This document shows positions 25,763-34,163 of a stretch of 64,000 bases of DNA, in pieces. Position numbers and translations under genes: made by a program. Origin of the DNA: Dyadobacter flavalbus (GTDB lineage: Bacteria; Bacteroidota; Bacteroidia; Cytophagales; Spirosomataceae); assembly GCF_006149045.1 (NCBI RefSeq), contig NZ_VBSN01000028.1, forward strand, positions 1 to 64,000, given 5' to 3'. Each line of letters starts with the position of its first letter. The first letter of the stretch is position 1. The notes under the pieces were generated by a model. It was not told the origin of the DNA and made no database searches. It saw only the letters and a list, made by a program, of their open reading frames with translations.

Positions 25763-26998
25763 TTATTTCTTGAAAAGCAAAGCTCTTATTGGCTGGATTT
25801 TGGTAATGATCAGCGTAGGAATCAGCAGGATAAGTCCCGAAATGACAATGGTAATGACATTCACCATCAGAAATATCGGCCAGTCAAACACGATGGGAAC
25901 CGTGTCCATGTAATAATTGACGGGATCGAGGGAAATGAGTTTGAAATGATACTGAATCCAGCAGAAAAGCAGGCCGACAGCATTGCCGATGATCAGTCCG
26001 CGCCGGACCATATAAAGCCCGACTCTCAGAAAAACCCGTCTGATCTGTTTGTTCGGGCTTCCGAGCGTTTTCAGTAACCCGATCAGAGGCGTGCGTTCCA
26101 TGATCATGACCAGCAGAATGGAGATCATGTTGAAACAGGCAACAAAAAGGATGAGTGTGAGGAAAACAGCCGTATTGCGGTCCAGCAAAATAAGCCAGTC
26201 AAAAATCTGTGGAAAGCTGCTGGTTACTTTCTGCAGATAAACCGCTGGCGGAAGGATCATTTTCAAACGGTCGGAAACTTCATCGAGTTTTTCAAAATCC
26301 TTTAAATAAACTTCGTAAGTCCCAATGGAATCCGGCCCCCAGCCATTCAGCCGCTGAACAAGCGCGAGGTCGCCGATGACGAGATTATTGTCAAATTCCT
26401 CCATTTGCGTATCGTAAATGCCCGAGATCGTCAGTTTTCTGGGACGCGGCGGATTCTGCAGGGTATAAAGGATTACATCGTCGCCCGTTTTCAGCCGGAG
26501 CTGCGCGGCAACTTTCCTGCTGATCAGGATTTCTGAGGAATAGCCGTATTTGATGGACGAAGAGTCTTTTCTGCTGATCAGGTTTCCTTCCTTAAGGCTG
26601 CTTTTGAAAGCGTCCCAGTCATAATCCTTGCCGACGCCTTTCAGGATAATCCCTTTTATTTCCTCCGGTGTTTTCAGGATTCCCGATTTATGGGCGACGG
26701 TTTGCCAGCGTTTTATTTCAGGGATTTTGGGCAATGCATCCGAAACCGGGTTTTTGAGCGGGATCGGGCCTTCTTCATACGTATTGCCGATTGAAAAGGA
26801 ACTGATGTTGATATGTGCCCCGAAAAGGAATATTTTTTGCTGGATCGTTTGCTTGAAGCCGAGCAGGACGGCAAATGCAATGATCCCGACGGCAACTCCA
26901 ACAGCAATGCTGGCAACGCCTATTTTTGAAACTGTGGCCGAGAATGAGCCTGCTTCGTTATGACGAATGCGTTTGGCAATGAAAGAGGGAAATTGCAA
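25763..26998 (-). CDS. LolC/LolE-like ABC transporter permease (FtsX domain)
   Basis: 411 residues with the MacB/LolCDE permease layout: one N-terminal membrane helix (about 26-49, VASIAVGVAVGIIAFAVLLG), a periplasmic domain of about 220 residues, then three C-terminal helices with LFVACFNMISILLVMIMERT, IGLLKTLGSPNKQIRRVF and LLIPTLIITKIQPIRALLFK. Such permeases move lipoproteins or other lipophilic molecules out of the inner membrane. The ATPase partner is not adjacent. Divergent from nadE. Confidence 0.87.
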   Translation of the reverse strand: MQFPSFIAKRIRHNEAGSFSATVSKIGVASIAVGVAVGIIAFAVLLGFKQTIQQKIFLFGAHINISSFSIGNTYEEGPIPLKNPVSDALPKIPEIKRWQTVAHKSGILKTPEEIKGIILKGVGKDYDWDAFKSSLKEGNLISRKDSSSIKYGYSSEILISRKVAAQLRLKTGDDVILYTLQNPPRPRKLTISGIYDTQMEEFDNNLVIGDLALVQRLNGWGPDSIGTYEVYLKDFEKLDEVSDRLKMILPPAVYLQKVTSSFPQIFDWLILLDRNTAVFLTLILFVACFNMISILLVMIMERTPLIGLLKTLGSPNKQIRRVFLRVGLYMVRRGLIIGNAVGLLFCWIQYHFKLISLDPVNYYMDTVPIVFDWPIFLMVNVITIVISGLILLIPTLIITKIQPIRALLFKK

Positions 26999-27134
26999 GA
27001 GGAATCAGTTAATTTTATGTTCAGCAAAAATAGGGAAAAAGTTTGCCCGTATGAAAAAGCAAATTTTATTAAGTTGCCGGCATACAGTTTTTATGCATAA
27101 CAGAATCTTTATTCATTAATCAGATAACAGTTCT

Positions 27135-29195
27135 ATGCCTTTGATCAAAGCGGCTTCCGGAGTAGTCAATCAAACGCCGATGGCGTGGGAATCCAATACA
27201 AGGAATATTATAAATGCCATAGAAGAAGCCCGAAAGCAGCAGGTGACTTTGTTGTGCCTGCCGGAATTATGTATTTCGGGATATGGTTGCGACGATTACT
27301 TTTTTGCTCCCGATCTTGTTGAACAGGCACAGCGCTGCCTGCTTGAAATCGTGCAGGAAACGGTCGGCATGGTGGTGGCAGTCGGATTGCCGGTAAGGCA
27401 TAATACGAGCATTTACAATGCTGCCTGCCTGATTTCCAACAAACAGATCGTGGGATTTTACTGTAAACAGTTTCTGGCCAATAACGGCATTCATTATGAA
27501 GCGCGCTGGTTCCGTCCGTGGCAGCCGGGGATTGTGGAAAGCATTGAAATAAACCAGATGCTGTACCCGATCGGCGACGTCGTGTTTGATATCGTTAACG
27601 GACCCATTCAGGGCGGATCAAACGGTGTGAAAATCGCTTTTGAAATCTGTGAAGACGGCTGGGTTGCCAATCGCCCGGCCAGGCGCCATTACGAGCGCGG
27701 CGTGGATATTATCCTGAATCCGAGCGCAAGCCATTTTGCCTTCAACAAGTTCATAACGCGTGAAAAGCTGGTTGTGGATGCTTCCAGAGCATTTTCATGC
27801 AGTTATATTTATACCAATTTACTGGGTAATGAAGCCGGCCGCGCGGTTTATGACGGCGATTCCATGATCGCGTCCAACGGCGATCTGCTGGCTTCAAGCC
27901 CGCGTTTCAGTTACGAGGATTATCTGATTACGACAGCGGTTATCGATACGGAAATTACCAGATTAAGCCAGGTTCAGAGCAAAATCACCGTTCCGGCAAA
28001 AGATCGTACATGGCGTGTTCAGGGCCGGTTTGATTTTCCGGTGATTGATCCGGTTCCGCAGCAGGTTCCGGATATCGAGCCGTTTGAAAAAGGCGGTGCG
28101 CTGAAAGAAGAGGAATTTGCCCGCGCAGTTTGTCTGGCTTTATTTGATTACCTAAGAAAAAGCAAGTCCAGAGGTTTTACCATTTCACTATCCGGCGGAG
28201 CAGATTCCTGCGCATGTACAGCCTTGTGCGGACTGATGATCCGGCTTGCCGATGAAAGCATCGGAATGGAAAGATTCAAACAGAAGCTTTCCTACATACA
28301 GGAAATTCAGAATGCGGAAACAGAAGAAGACCTTGCACTGGCATTGATCCACAATATTTATCAGGGAACAGAAAACAGCTCCACGGATACGCTGGAATCC
28401 GCGCAGTCACTGGCGGAATCCATCGGTTCCACGTTTTACAATGTTAATATCAACGGACTTGTTGAGACGTACAAAGGCCTGATCGAAGAACAGATCGGCC
28501 GGAAACTGACATGGGAACAGGACGATATCGCACTGCAGAATATTCAGGCACGGGTTCGTGCCCCGGGCGTATGGCTGCTGACGAACTTGTCCAATCATTT
28601 GCTGCTTTCTACTTCCAACCGCTCGGAAGTAGCTGTCGGCTATGCCACGATGGACGGCGATACGGCGGGAAGCATCAGTCCGTTGGCCGGGATTGACAAA
28701 CATTATCTGCGGCAATGGCTCCGCTGGCTGGAAACAGCCGGATGCGAGGTAAAAGGCAAACACATTAAAATTGAAGGTCTGAAAAAAGTGAACAGTCTGC
28801 AGCCGACTGCGGAACTGCGCCCGCTTGCCAATACGCAAACGGACGAAGCGGATCTGATGCCGTACGAATTCCTGAACGTACTGGAAAGACATGCGATCCG
28901 TGATAAAAAATCGCCGCTGGAATGTTACCGCAATCTGCAGGTCGGTTATAAAGGAATTTATACCAACGAACAGATTCTTGCCTGGACGGAACGTTTCTTC
29001 AAGCTATGGAGCCGGAATCAATGGAAAAGAGAACGTTATGCGCCGTCTTTCCATTTGGACGACCTGAACCTTGATCCGAGAACGTGGTGCCGTTTCCCGA
29101 TTCTTTCAGGAGGATTTGAAACCGAACTGGCAGAATTGCGCGCCTATGCAGAAGGCAGTTCCATGCAGAACGGAAGAAAAAGGATTGGATTTTGA
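27135..29195 (+). CDS. nadE: Glutamine-dependent NAD+ synthetase
   Basis: 686 residues, the two-domain form of NadE that amidates nicotinic acid adenine dinucleotide as the final step of NAD synthesis. The N-terminal nitrilase-type glutaminase domain shows LCLPELCISGYGCDD (catalytic Glu), a Lys in FYCKQFLANNG and the nucleophile Cys172 in FEICEDGW. The C-terminal synthetase domain has the ATP P-loop SLSGGADSCACTA (about 350-362) and TSNRSEVAVGYATMDGD. Glutamine provides the ammonia through an internal tunnel. Full length and intact, with a terminator following. Confidence 0.93.
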   Translation: MPLIKAASGVVNQTPMAWESNTRNIINAIEEARKQQVTLLCLPELCISGYGCDDYFFAPDLVEQAQRCLLEIVQETVGMVVAVGLPVRHNTSIYNAACLISNKQIVGFYCKQFLANNGIHYEARWFRPWQPGIVESIEINQMLYPIGDVVFDIVNGPIQGGSNGVKIAFEICEDGWVANRPARRHYERGVDIILNPSASHFAFNKFITREKLVVDASRAFSCSYIYTNLLGNEAGRAVYDGDSMIASNGDLLASSPRFSYEDYLITTAVIDTEITRLSQVQSKITVPAKDRTWRVQGRFDFPVIDPVPQQVPDIEPFEKGGALKEEEFARAVCLALFDYLRKSKSRGFTISLSGGADSCACTALCGLMIRLADESIGMERFKQKLSYIQEIQNAETEEDLALALIHNIYQGTENSSTDTLESAQSLAESIGSTFYNVNINGLVETYKGLIEEQIGRKLTWEQDDIALQNIQARVRAPGVWLLTNLSNHLLLSTSNRSEVAVGYATMDGDTAGSISPLAGIDKHYLRQWLRWLETAGCEVKGKHIKIEGLKKVNSLQPTAELRPLANTQTDEADLMPYEFLNVLERHAIRDKKSPLECYRNLQVGYKGIYTNEQILAWTERFFKLWSRNQWKRERYAPSFHLDDLNLDPRTWCRFPILSGGFETELAELRAYAEGSSMQNGRKRIGF

Positions 29196-29213
29196 TAGAT
29201 AAACAAACTTCTT

Positions 29214-29245
29214 AATGGCCGGTATTTTCACGAATGCCGGCCATT
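29214..29245. terminator. Terminator between nadE and the VanX-like gene
   Basis: AATGGCCGGTATT (29214-29226) pairs with AATGCCGGCCATT (29233-29245, one G-U pair) across a 6-nt loop. It lies between convergent genes and is followed by ATTTC rather than a long T tract, so strength is uncertain. Confidence 0.6.
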
Positions 29246-29251
29246 ATTTCA

Positions 29252-29959
29252 TCACTTGATCATTCCGTACTTTGCGCGGGCAGCACTTTTGGACATGCCG
29301 TCGAAATGCCACCATTCGGTTGGGTTGGTTTTGAAGCCGGCTTGTGTCATCACAAGTCGCAGGATTTTCCGGTTATCAATTTGCTTTTGGGACAACTTGC
29401 CTTTTTTCAGCATTTCCTGCTCGGAACGCGGATAAGCAAGCGGACCAAAAAAATCGAATTTTGTGCCCATATCAAGCGGAATACCTTTTTCATCAGCAAC
29501 CGTTAGATCCACTGCACAGCCAAAATTGTGATTCGAGCCGATTTTCGGATCAGCTACATACTGCGTTTTGCTTTTTGCAGGAATTTTCAGATTGTCCAGC
29601 GCATTCCAGAGATCATATTGTACCGAATTAGGCCGCGCCGCATCGTACACAAGCAGTTTGTAGCCGGGGTGCGATTGTTTCAGAAGTGTGTTTGCCTTTT
29701 TTAATCTTTGAGCCATTTCGGGCTGTAAGTAAGCATTTTCAAGATTGCCGTAAACGTCCTTTCCAATAAAATTATCCGTCGTGGAATATTTCAGTTCAAC
29801 CTTGATGTCCGGGTCAATGACCTGAATATTAACCAAACCCTGTTCTATCATTTTTTGCTCGATGGCCGGAATTGCACGCTTGTTTACATCTTTCTGACTG
29901 TAACTGCTGAAATAAAAAAGGCAATGAATCAAGCTGAAAAAGAAAACTTTCTGAGGCAT
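29252..29959 (-). CDS. D-alanyl-D-alanine dipeptidase, VanX/DdpX family
   Basis: 235 residues from ATG 29959, exported by a Sec signal (PQKVFFFSLIHCLFYFSSYS). The M15D zinc site is visible: SNHNFGCAVDLTV (SxHxxGxAxD) and EWWHFDG (ExWH), preceded by the conserved YDAARPNSVQYDLW. It cleaves D-Ala-D-Ala from peptidoglycan turnover rather than giving vancomycin resistance: no VanA/H/R/S genes are adjacent. ATG 29983 lies inside the hairpin upstream and is disfavoured. The chosen ATG directly follows the T tract of that hairpin. Confidence 0.82.
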   Translation of the reverse strand: MPQKVFFFSLIHCLFYFSSYSQKDVNKRAIPAIEQKMIEQGLVNIQVIDPDIKVELKYSTTDNFIGKDVYGNLENAYLQPEMAQRLKKANTLLKQSHPGYKLLVYDAARPNSVQYDLWNALDNLKIPAKSKTQYVADPKIGSNHNFGCAVDLTVADEKGIPLDMGTKFDFFGPLAYPRSEQEMLKKGKLSQKQIDNRKILRLVMTQAGFKTNPTEWWHFDGMSKSAARAKYGMIK

Positions 29960-30003
29960 AAAAAAAATGAATATCCGTTGCAAACTGCTGCAAAGATATT
30001 CAT
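29960..30003 (-). terminator. Terminator after the LiaF-like gene, abutting the VanX-like start
   Basis: Read on the minus strand, ATGAATATC and GATATTCAT arms (with inner TTGCA/TGCAA pairing) form a stem at 29967-30003 followed by eight T residues (29960-29967). The next three bases are the ATG of the dipeptidase. It follows the LiaF-like stop by 39 nt. Confidence 0.72.
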
Positions 30004-30042
30004 TTCCCGATGGTATACTTTTCCGGTTCAGAACTGCCGGAA

Positions 30043-31086
30043 TCAGTATCTTTTTATATTAATGCTCGTAAGCCCGCCTTCGAAGTGAACAATGATTTTA
30101 TTTGCAGACTGTTCAAAATCCGGTGAACGGTAAAGTCCGTTGCTTACTTTGTCCATATCGTCCATGTTTTTTGCATTCAGTGCGCCGTCCATATGCATTT
30201 CGCAGCCGACCGTTTTCGGTATTTCAAGTGTAACGGATGCAACGCCGGCTTCGATTTCAACGTTGGATTCTGCAAGTTTGCTACCCATACGGATTTTCAT
30301 GTCCGCAACGCCGGTACTTACTTTCAGCTTTTCCACTTTGTAATTACTGAAATCAAAATTGCCGTTCCCGGCCCCGATGCCAAGGTCAATGTTCCAGACG
30401 GGCCTTTCATTAAGCTGGATTTTGGCCTGATTGGAAATCTCGCCTTTTTTTATCCTGATGTTTCCGTCCTCCATTTTCAGGTTTACAGTAGCCGACTTGT
30501 CCAGTTTATTGATGGAAGTATTAGCCAGGAATTTTACCATGGAGCTTTTTGTATTGGCTTCAAAAAGCTTTGCCGTATTTCCGTCCATTGAAAAGGAACC
30601 TGCGCCGCCTTCAAGGTGAAAATTGGCTTTTTGTATAAAATCTTCCATTTCATACTTGTAAAAACCATTCACCGGACGGCTATCATTTTTTCTGCGGCGA
30701 TCATTCTCATAGTCTCTGTCCTTGTCTTCGTCGTCGTCACGGTCTTCGTGATAACTGTTCTCTTCATCAGGGTTGTCATCGTCGTCGTCATTCCAGTTGA
30801 AGTGCCAGTTATCCTTATGGCGGTCAAAAGCCCTGTCTGTCCGGTTGATGATCCCTCCGAAAACAGCAAGTGTGACCAGCAACCCGACCAATCCGCCCGA
30901 TGCCCCGGAAGTGTTATGTTCCCGCCCCGTCGCCAGCAGGACGGCTCCGGCAATAATGAGTAAAACCGGCCAGTAAGGAAGGATTTCATCCCAATGGATA
31001 TCCAGCAGGTTCAGATTTCGTAGCAACCAGAGCATTCCAAAAATGATCAGCAGTCCGCCCCAGACCAGTCCGCGCGAGTTTTTCAT
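30043..31086 (-). CDS. LiaF-like membrane protein with acidic linker and beta-helical C-terminal domain
   Basis: 347 residues. The N-terminus has three membrane helices (about 8-22, 38-53 and 62-80) of the LiaI/LiaF TM type (WGGLLIIFGMLWLLRNLNLL). A strikingly acidic, low-complexity linker spans about 96-135 (many D, E and R). The C-terminal about 200 residues form a repetitive beta-rich domain (GGAGSFSMDGNT, GAGNGNFDFSNYKVEKLKVS, VEIEAGVASVTLEIPK) like DUF4097/LiaF-C. Homologues belong to cell-envelope stress systems. It is the third gene of the PspC-LiaI-LiaF cluster, 4 nt after the preceding gene. Confidence 0.75.
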   Translation of the reverse strand: MKNSRGLVWGGLLIIFGMLWLLRNLNLLDIHWDEILPYWPVLLIIAGAVLLATGREHNTSGASGGLVGLLVTLAVFGGIINRTDRAFDRHKDNWHFNWNDDDDDNPDEENSYHEDRDDDEDKDRDYENDRRRKNDSRPVNGFYKYEMEDFIQKANFHLEGGAGSFSMDGNTAKLFEANTKSSMVKFLANTSINKLDKSATVNLKMEDGNIRIKKGEISNQAKIQLNERPVWNIDLGIGAGNGNFDFSNYKVEKLKVSTGVADMKIRMGSKLAESNVEIEAGVASVTLEIPKTVGCEMHMDGALNAKNMDDMDKVSNGLYRSPDFEQSANKIIVHFEGGLTSINIKRY

Positions 31087-31090
31087 GATT

Positions 31091-31276
31091 TTATATGTTT
31101 GATCTGTTGGAAAGATCAGAATTCAGGAAGTTGCGTAAAAGCAGCAGCCCGCCCGTTGTGATCATGATAATCGGCCAGAAAAAACGGCCGAAATCAAATG
31201 ATGTAAGTTCTTCTATCAGAAAAAGGGAACCTGTAATGATCAGGATTACGCCCCAGAAAATGTTTCTAAAGTTCAT
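31091..31276 (-). CDS. Small LiaI/LiaF-type transmembrane protein
   Basis: 61 residues with two hydrophobic helices, IFWGVILIITGSLFLIEEL and FFWPIIMITTGGLLLLRNFL, the paired-helix pattern of the LiaI/LiaF-like TM domain that also begins the next protein. Function is inferred only from family and position: second gene of an envelope-stress cluster, 59 nt after pspC-like and 4 nt before the LiaF-like gene. Confidence 0.72.
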   Translation of the reverse strand: MNFRNIFWGVILIITGSLFLIEELTSFDFGRFFWPIIMITTGGLLLLRNFLNSDLSNRSNI

Positions 31277-31335
31277 GACTAAAAAAAGTTAAATGTAAGA
31301 TTGGGAATGTTACTGTAACCGGAAATGCTTTTTCC

Positions 31336-31959
31336 TCAGTTGACTTTAATAATCTGATCGTCGTCTTCGTCGTCCCGCTTTTTATTTTGCGGATCTTCCG
31401 GAAAGTGCGAAGCAGAAGTAGTGGAAGCCGGTGAAAACGGCGTATAGGGCTGTGGATCAGGATCGGGCTTTACAGGATCAACCGGAGGAGGTGTCGTAGG
31501 ATAAACGGTCGTATTGCTCTCCTGATCTTTGTCCCGCTGGCGAAGGATCAGGAATGCACCAATGGCAATCAGAATAAGGGGCCAGAAATACTGCTTGAAC
31601 TGGTACCATATCGGAAAATCATCGACAAGCATCACAGCGCCGAAAAATATCAGCACGCCGCCCAGTATCATCACCGTCTGATCCGACCGTTTTTTGTCCC
31701 AGACGGGATCAGGAGTTCTGGAAGCATTGCTGTCAAAACTGGTCGTGTAAACATCTGCCGCCGGGCCGGTCGGCAGCACTGCCCAGAGGATGATGTACAA
31801 AATGCCGGTCCAGCCGAAGCTCGGCGGAATAGGCAGAAGCAACATAACGACAAAAAGTATCCGGACAATAACAACATCTATTTGCAAATATTGGGCAATT
31901 CCGGATGCAACTCCTCCAAAAACAGCCTGATCGGGTATGCGGTGCAATTTCTTTTCCAT
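31336..31959 (-). CDS. PspC-domain membrane protein
   Basis: 207 residues. The N-terminal PspC domain is clear: RIPDQAVFGGVASGIAQYLQ, then IDVVIVRILFVVMLLLP and GILYIILWAVLP (residues 5-62). A second hydrophobic pair of the LiaI type (about 103-145) and a proline-rich C-terminal tail follow. PspC proteins sense inner-membrane stress. As first gene of a three-gene minus-strand operon with two LiaF-like proteins it suggests an envelope-damage response, although no sensor kinase is adjacent. Confidence 0.82.
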   Translation of the reverse strand: MEKKLHRIPDQAVFGGVASGIAQYLQIDVVIVRILFVVMLLLPIPPSFGWTGILYIILWAVLPTGPAADVYTTSFDSNASRTPDPVWDKKRSDQTVMILGGVLIFFGAVMLVDDFPIWYQFKQYFWPLILIAIGAFLILRQRDKDQESNTTVYPTTPPPVDPVKPDPDPQPYTPFSPASTTSASHFPEDPQNKKRDDEDDDQIIKVN

Positions 31960-31984
31960 GATTAGCTTGGTGTTTATTTGTAAT

Positions 31985-31992
31985 CAAAGGTA
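31985..31992 (-). promoter_or_regulatory. Possible -7 box of the pspC-like operon
   Basis: On the minus strand TACCTTTG matches TAnnTTTG, 25 nt before the pspC-like start. The -33 element is only a TTTA-like partial match about 20 nt further upstream. Confidence 0.4.
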
Positions 31993-32159
31993 GTAGGTAA
32001 TGCAAGATACTGTAAACCTAATCATTATTATCGGCTGAAAGCCGTGTTAAGCGGATTTATTTGAGGAGAGCCAATTTTGCAAAACCGTCAGGAGCTGCAA
32101 AGCGTACTGTTTCTGTTGTTTAAAAGTGATTTTATTTAAATATAACCCATTAAAAAGCA

Positions 32160-32783
32160 TTACTGTTCTTCCAACGCTTCCAGGATATCCATCATGCTGC
32201 CGAAATCCTTGTAACCCGGGCGAATTTCTTCGCTGCCGCGCAATGCAATCCCGACATTCGGAAAGCGTCCGGTCAGTTCGCTCACCCTATTTTCGTTGTC
32301 CAGTCCGAAGCCGACCAGAACGGGATATTCCGCCGTTAGGTTTTCCAGCACATGCATCCATGCTTCGGTAAGGCTTGTTTCATTATCGCTTTCCAGCAAA
32401 AAGTAGGAAACTTCTCCATCGTAACGGCTGCATATGGAGCTGATTTCATCGGCACCGTACAAATCGGCACTGATCCGTAAAATCAGCGGCAGGTTCAGTT
32501 CGCTGCGTAAATAGTGGAGCATTCCCGGCGTTTCCACCTGAACCGAATGCACCGGATAATTGCTTAATGCATTCAGGATTGCCTGCGGGTCGGTCTGTGC
32601 GGTTTCTGCCACCAGATTTACGCCGGCCAGCCATGAACATATGTCTTCAAATTTCTTTGGGGAAATGTAATTGGGAGAATCTTCGTCTATTGAAAAACCA
32701 AGCATTTCTACGCCCATCCCTGCGCAATAACGGGCATCGGACAAGTTGGTGACGTTGCTTACTTTTACTGTTCTGCTTAACAT
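32160..32783 (-). CDS. TrpF-like (phosphoribosylanthranilate isomerase fold) protein without catalytic residues
   Basis: 207 residues aligning with the TrpF (beta/alpha)8 barrel: KVSNVTNLSDARYCAGMGVE corresponds to TrpF KICGxTxxEDA...GAD, followed by LGF and SPNYISPKKFEDI. The catalytic Cys of KICG is Ser here (KVSN), and the catalytic Asp of the LLDS/T motif is replaced (FLLESDNETS). No other trp genes are adjacent. It is therefore unlikely to be a working phosphoribosylanthranilate isomerase; true function unknown. Confidence 0.65.
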   Translation of the reverse strand: MLSRTVKVSNVTNLSDARYCAGMGVEMLGFSIDEDSPNYISPKKFEDICSWLAGVNLVAETAQTDPQAILNALSNYPVHSVQVETPGMLHYLRSELNLPLILRISADLYGADEISSICSRYDGEVSYFLLESDNETSLTEAWMHVLENLTAEYPVLVGFGLDNENRVSELTGRFPNVGIALRGSEEIRPGYKDFGSMMDILEALEEQ

Positions 32784-32936
32784 ACGCGATTATTGATTGT
32801 TCAATAAAGGTAATTGTTTCCGGTTTTATTTCCGGTTTATATGCCGGAAAAAGCGAACCGTACCAAGGTTGCAGGCTGTTTGCAAAATCATTGTTTCAAT
32901 AACGCCTGATCTGAAAAGCTTGTATGATGCTAACGC

Positions 32937-32969
32937 AAAAAAGGCAGGAACCGTTAAGTCCTGCCTTTT
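32937..32969 (-). terminator. Terminator after galM
   Basis: AAAAGGCAGGA (32939-32949) pairs perfectly with TCCTGCCTTTT (32959-32969) across a 9-nt loop. On the minus strand it ends in a T run and lies 22 nt after the galM stop. Confidence 0.82.
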
Positions 32970-32991
32970 GGATACAAGGATTTTAAAAGAA

Positions 32992-34131
32992 TCAATTTGC
33001 TGAAAACCTGTATTTTGTGGTTGTATTATAAGTGTCTCCGGGATTCAGCACCGTTGACGGGAACTGCGGCTGGTTCGGGGAATCGGGATAATGTTCTGTT
33101 TCCAGGCAAAAACCGAAACGTTTTACGTAAGTAGCATTTTTTCCTTTCAGGCTTCCGTCCAGAAAGTTTCCTGTGTAAAACTGAACGGCGGGTTCCGTTG
33201 TGAACACTTCCATTTTCCTTCCGCTTTCCGGTTCTTTCACCGTCGCAAACAGCATCAGACCGGGTTCTGTTCTTTTAATAACCCAGCAATGGTCAAATCC
33301 GCCTGCATTTGTAAGTTGTTCATCCGTTTTGCTGATGCCATCGTTTATTTTGACCGATTTTCTGAAATCAAACGGCGTTCCTTCCACCGCACGCAGCTTT
33401 CCGGTCGGGATCAGGTTTTTGTCAACAGGAACAATGCTGTCCGAAACAAGCGTAACCTCATGGTTCAGAATGTCGCGCTTTAAACCCGTAAGATTGAAAT
33501 AGGAATGGTTTGTCAGGTTGATAACCGTTGGCTTATCCGTTGTAGCCGTGTAGTTTATTGACAATGCATTGTCATTGTCGAGCGTGTAAGTAACTTTCAC
33601 GGTCAGGTTTCCCGGATAGCCTTCTTCCATATCCTTGCTCAGGTATTCGAGCTGAAGACCCACAACGGAATCCTTTTTGATCTCTGTTGCCTTCCACAAA
33701 ACTTTGTCAAAGCCTTTCAAGCCGCCGTGCAATGAATTTGGGCCGTTATTGACAGGAAGCGAATACTCTTTTCCATTAAGTGTGAACTTGCCTTTGGCAA
33801 TCCGGTTCCCGTAACGTCCTATCAAAGCGCCGAAATAGGGGCTGTCCTTCAGATACGGAGCAAGTGAATCAAATCCGAGCACAACGTCCGTCCATGCTCC
33901 GCTTTTATCCGGCGCTGTCAGTTTGGTAATTATCCCGCCGTAATTGGTAATGTTGACGGTCATGCCATTGCCGTTCGTAAGCGTATAAAGTTCCGCTTTC
34001 TGGCCATCGGGAAGTTCGCCGAATGTTTCTTTGGAAATGGTACTGATCATTTTTTCTTCTTGGTTGGTTTTGGAGCAGCTGAACATACAAATGCTAATCA
34101 GCGCAGTGAGTAAAAAAGGGATCTTTTTCAT
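32992..34131 (-). CDS. galM: Aldose 1-epimerase, lipoprotein
   Basis: 379 residues. A lipobox MFSC (Cys19) anchors it on the periplasmic side. It interconverts alpha and beta anomers of galactose and other aldoses. Family motifs are NYGGIITKLTAPDK, GALIGRYGNRIAKGKF, NGPNSLHGG (substrate-binding His), NLTNHSYFNLTG (catalytic His) and GFCLETEHYPDSPNQPQFPS (catalytic Glu). Last gene of the 2-hydroxyacid dehydrogenase-galK-galM operon, 32 nt after galK. Periplasmic mutarotase plus cytoplasmic kinase suits galactose released from polysaccharides. Confidence 0.91.
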   Translation of the reverse strand: MKKIPFLLTALISICMFSCSKTNQEEKMISTISKETFGELPDGQKAELYTLTNGNGMTVNITNYGGIITKLTAPDKSGAWTDVVLGFDSLAPYLKDSPYFGALIGRYGNRIAKGKFTLNGKEYSLPVNNGPNSLHGGLKGFDKVLWKATEIKKDSVVGLQLEYLSKDMEEGYPGNLTVKVTYTLDNDNALSINYTATTDKPTVINLTNHSYFNLTGLKRDILNHEVTLVSDSIVPVDKNLIPTGKLRAVEGTPFDFRKSVKINDGISKTDEQLTNAGGFDHCWVIKRTEPGLMLFATVKEPESGRKMEVFTTEPAVQFYTGNFLDGSLKGKNATYVKRFGFCLETEHYPDSPNQPQFPSTVLNPGDTYNTTTKYRFSAN

Positions 34132-34163
34132 GTACGGTTTGTTGTTGGTCGTTCGGGTATTTA

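Noticed and set aside
29252..29959. Vancomycin resistance determinant
   Set aside because: Only a VanX/DdpX-type dipeptidase is present; ligase, dehydrogenase and two-component genes are missing, so peptidoglycan recycling is more likely.
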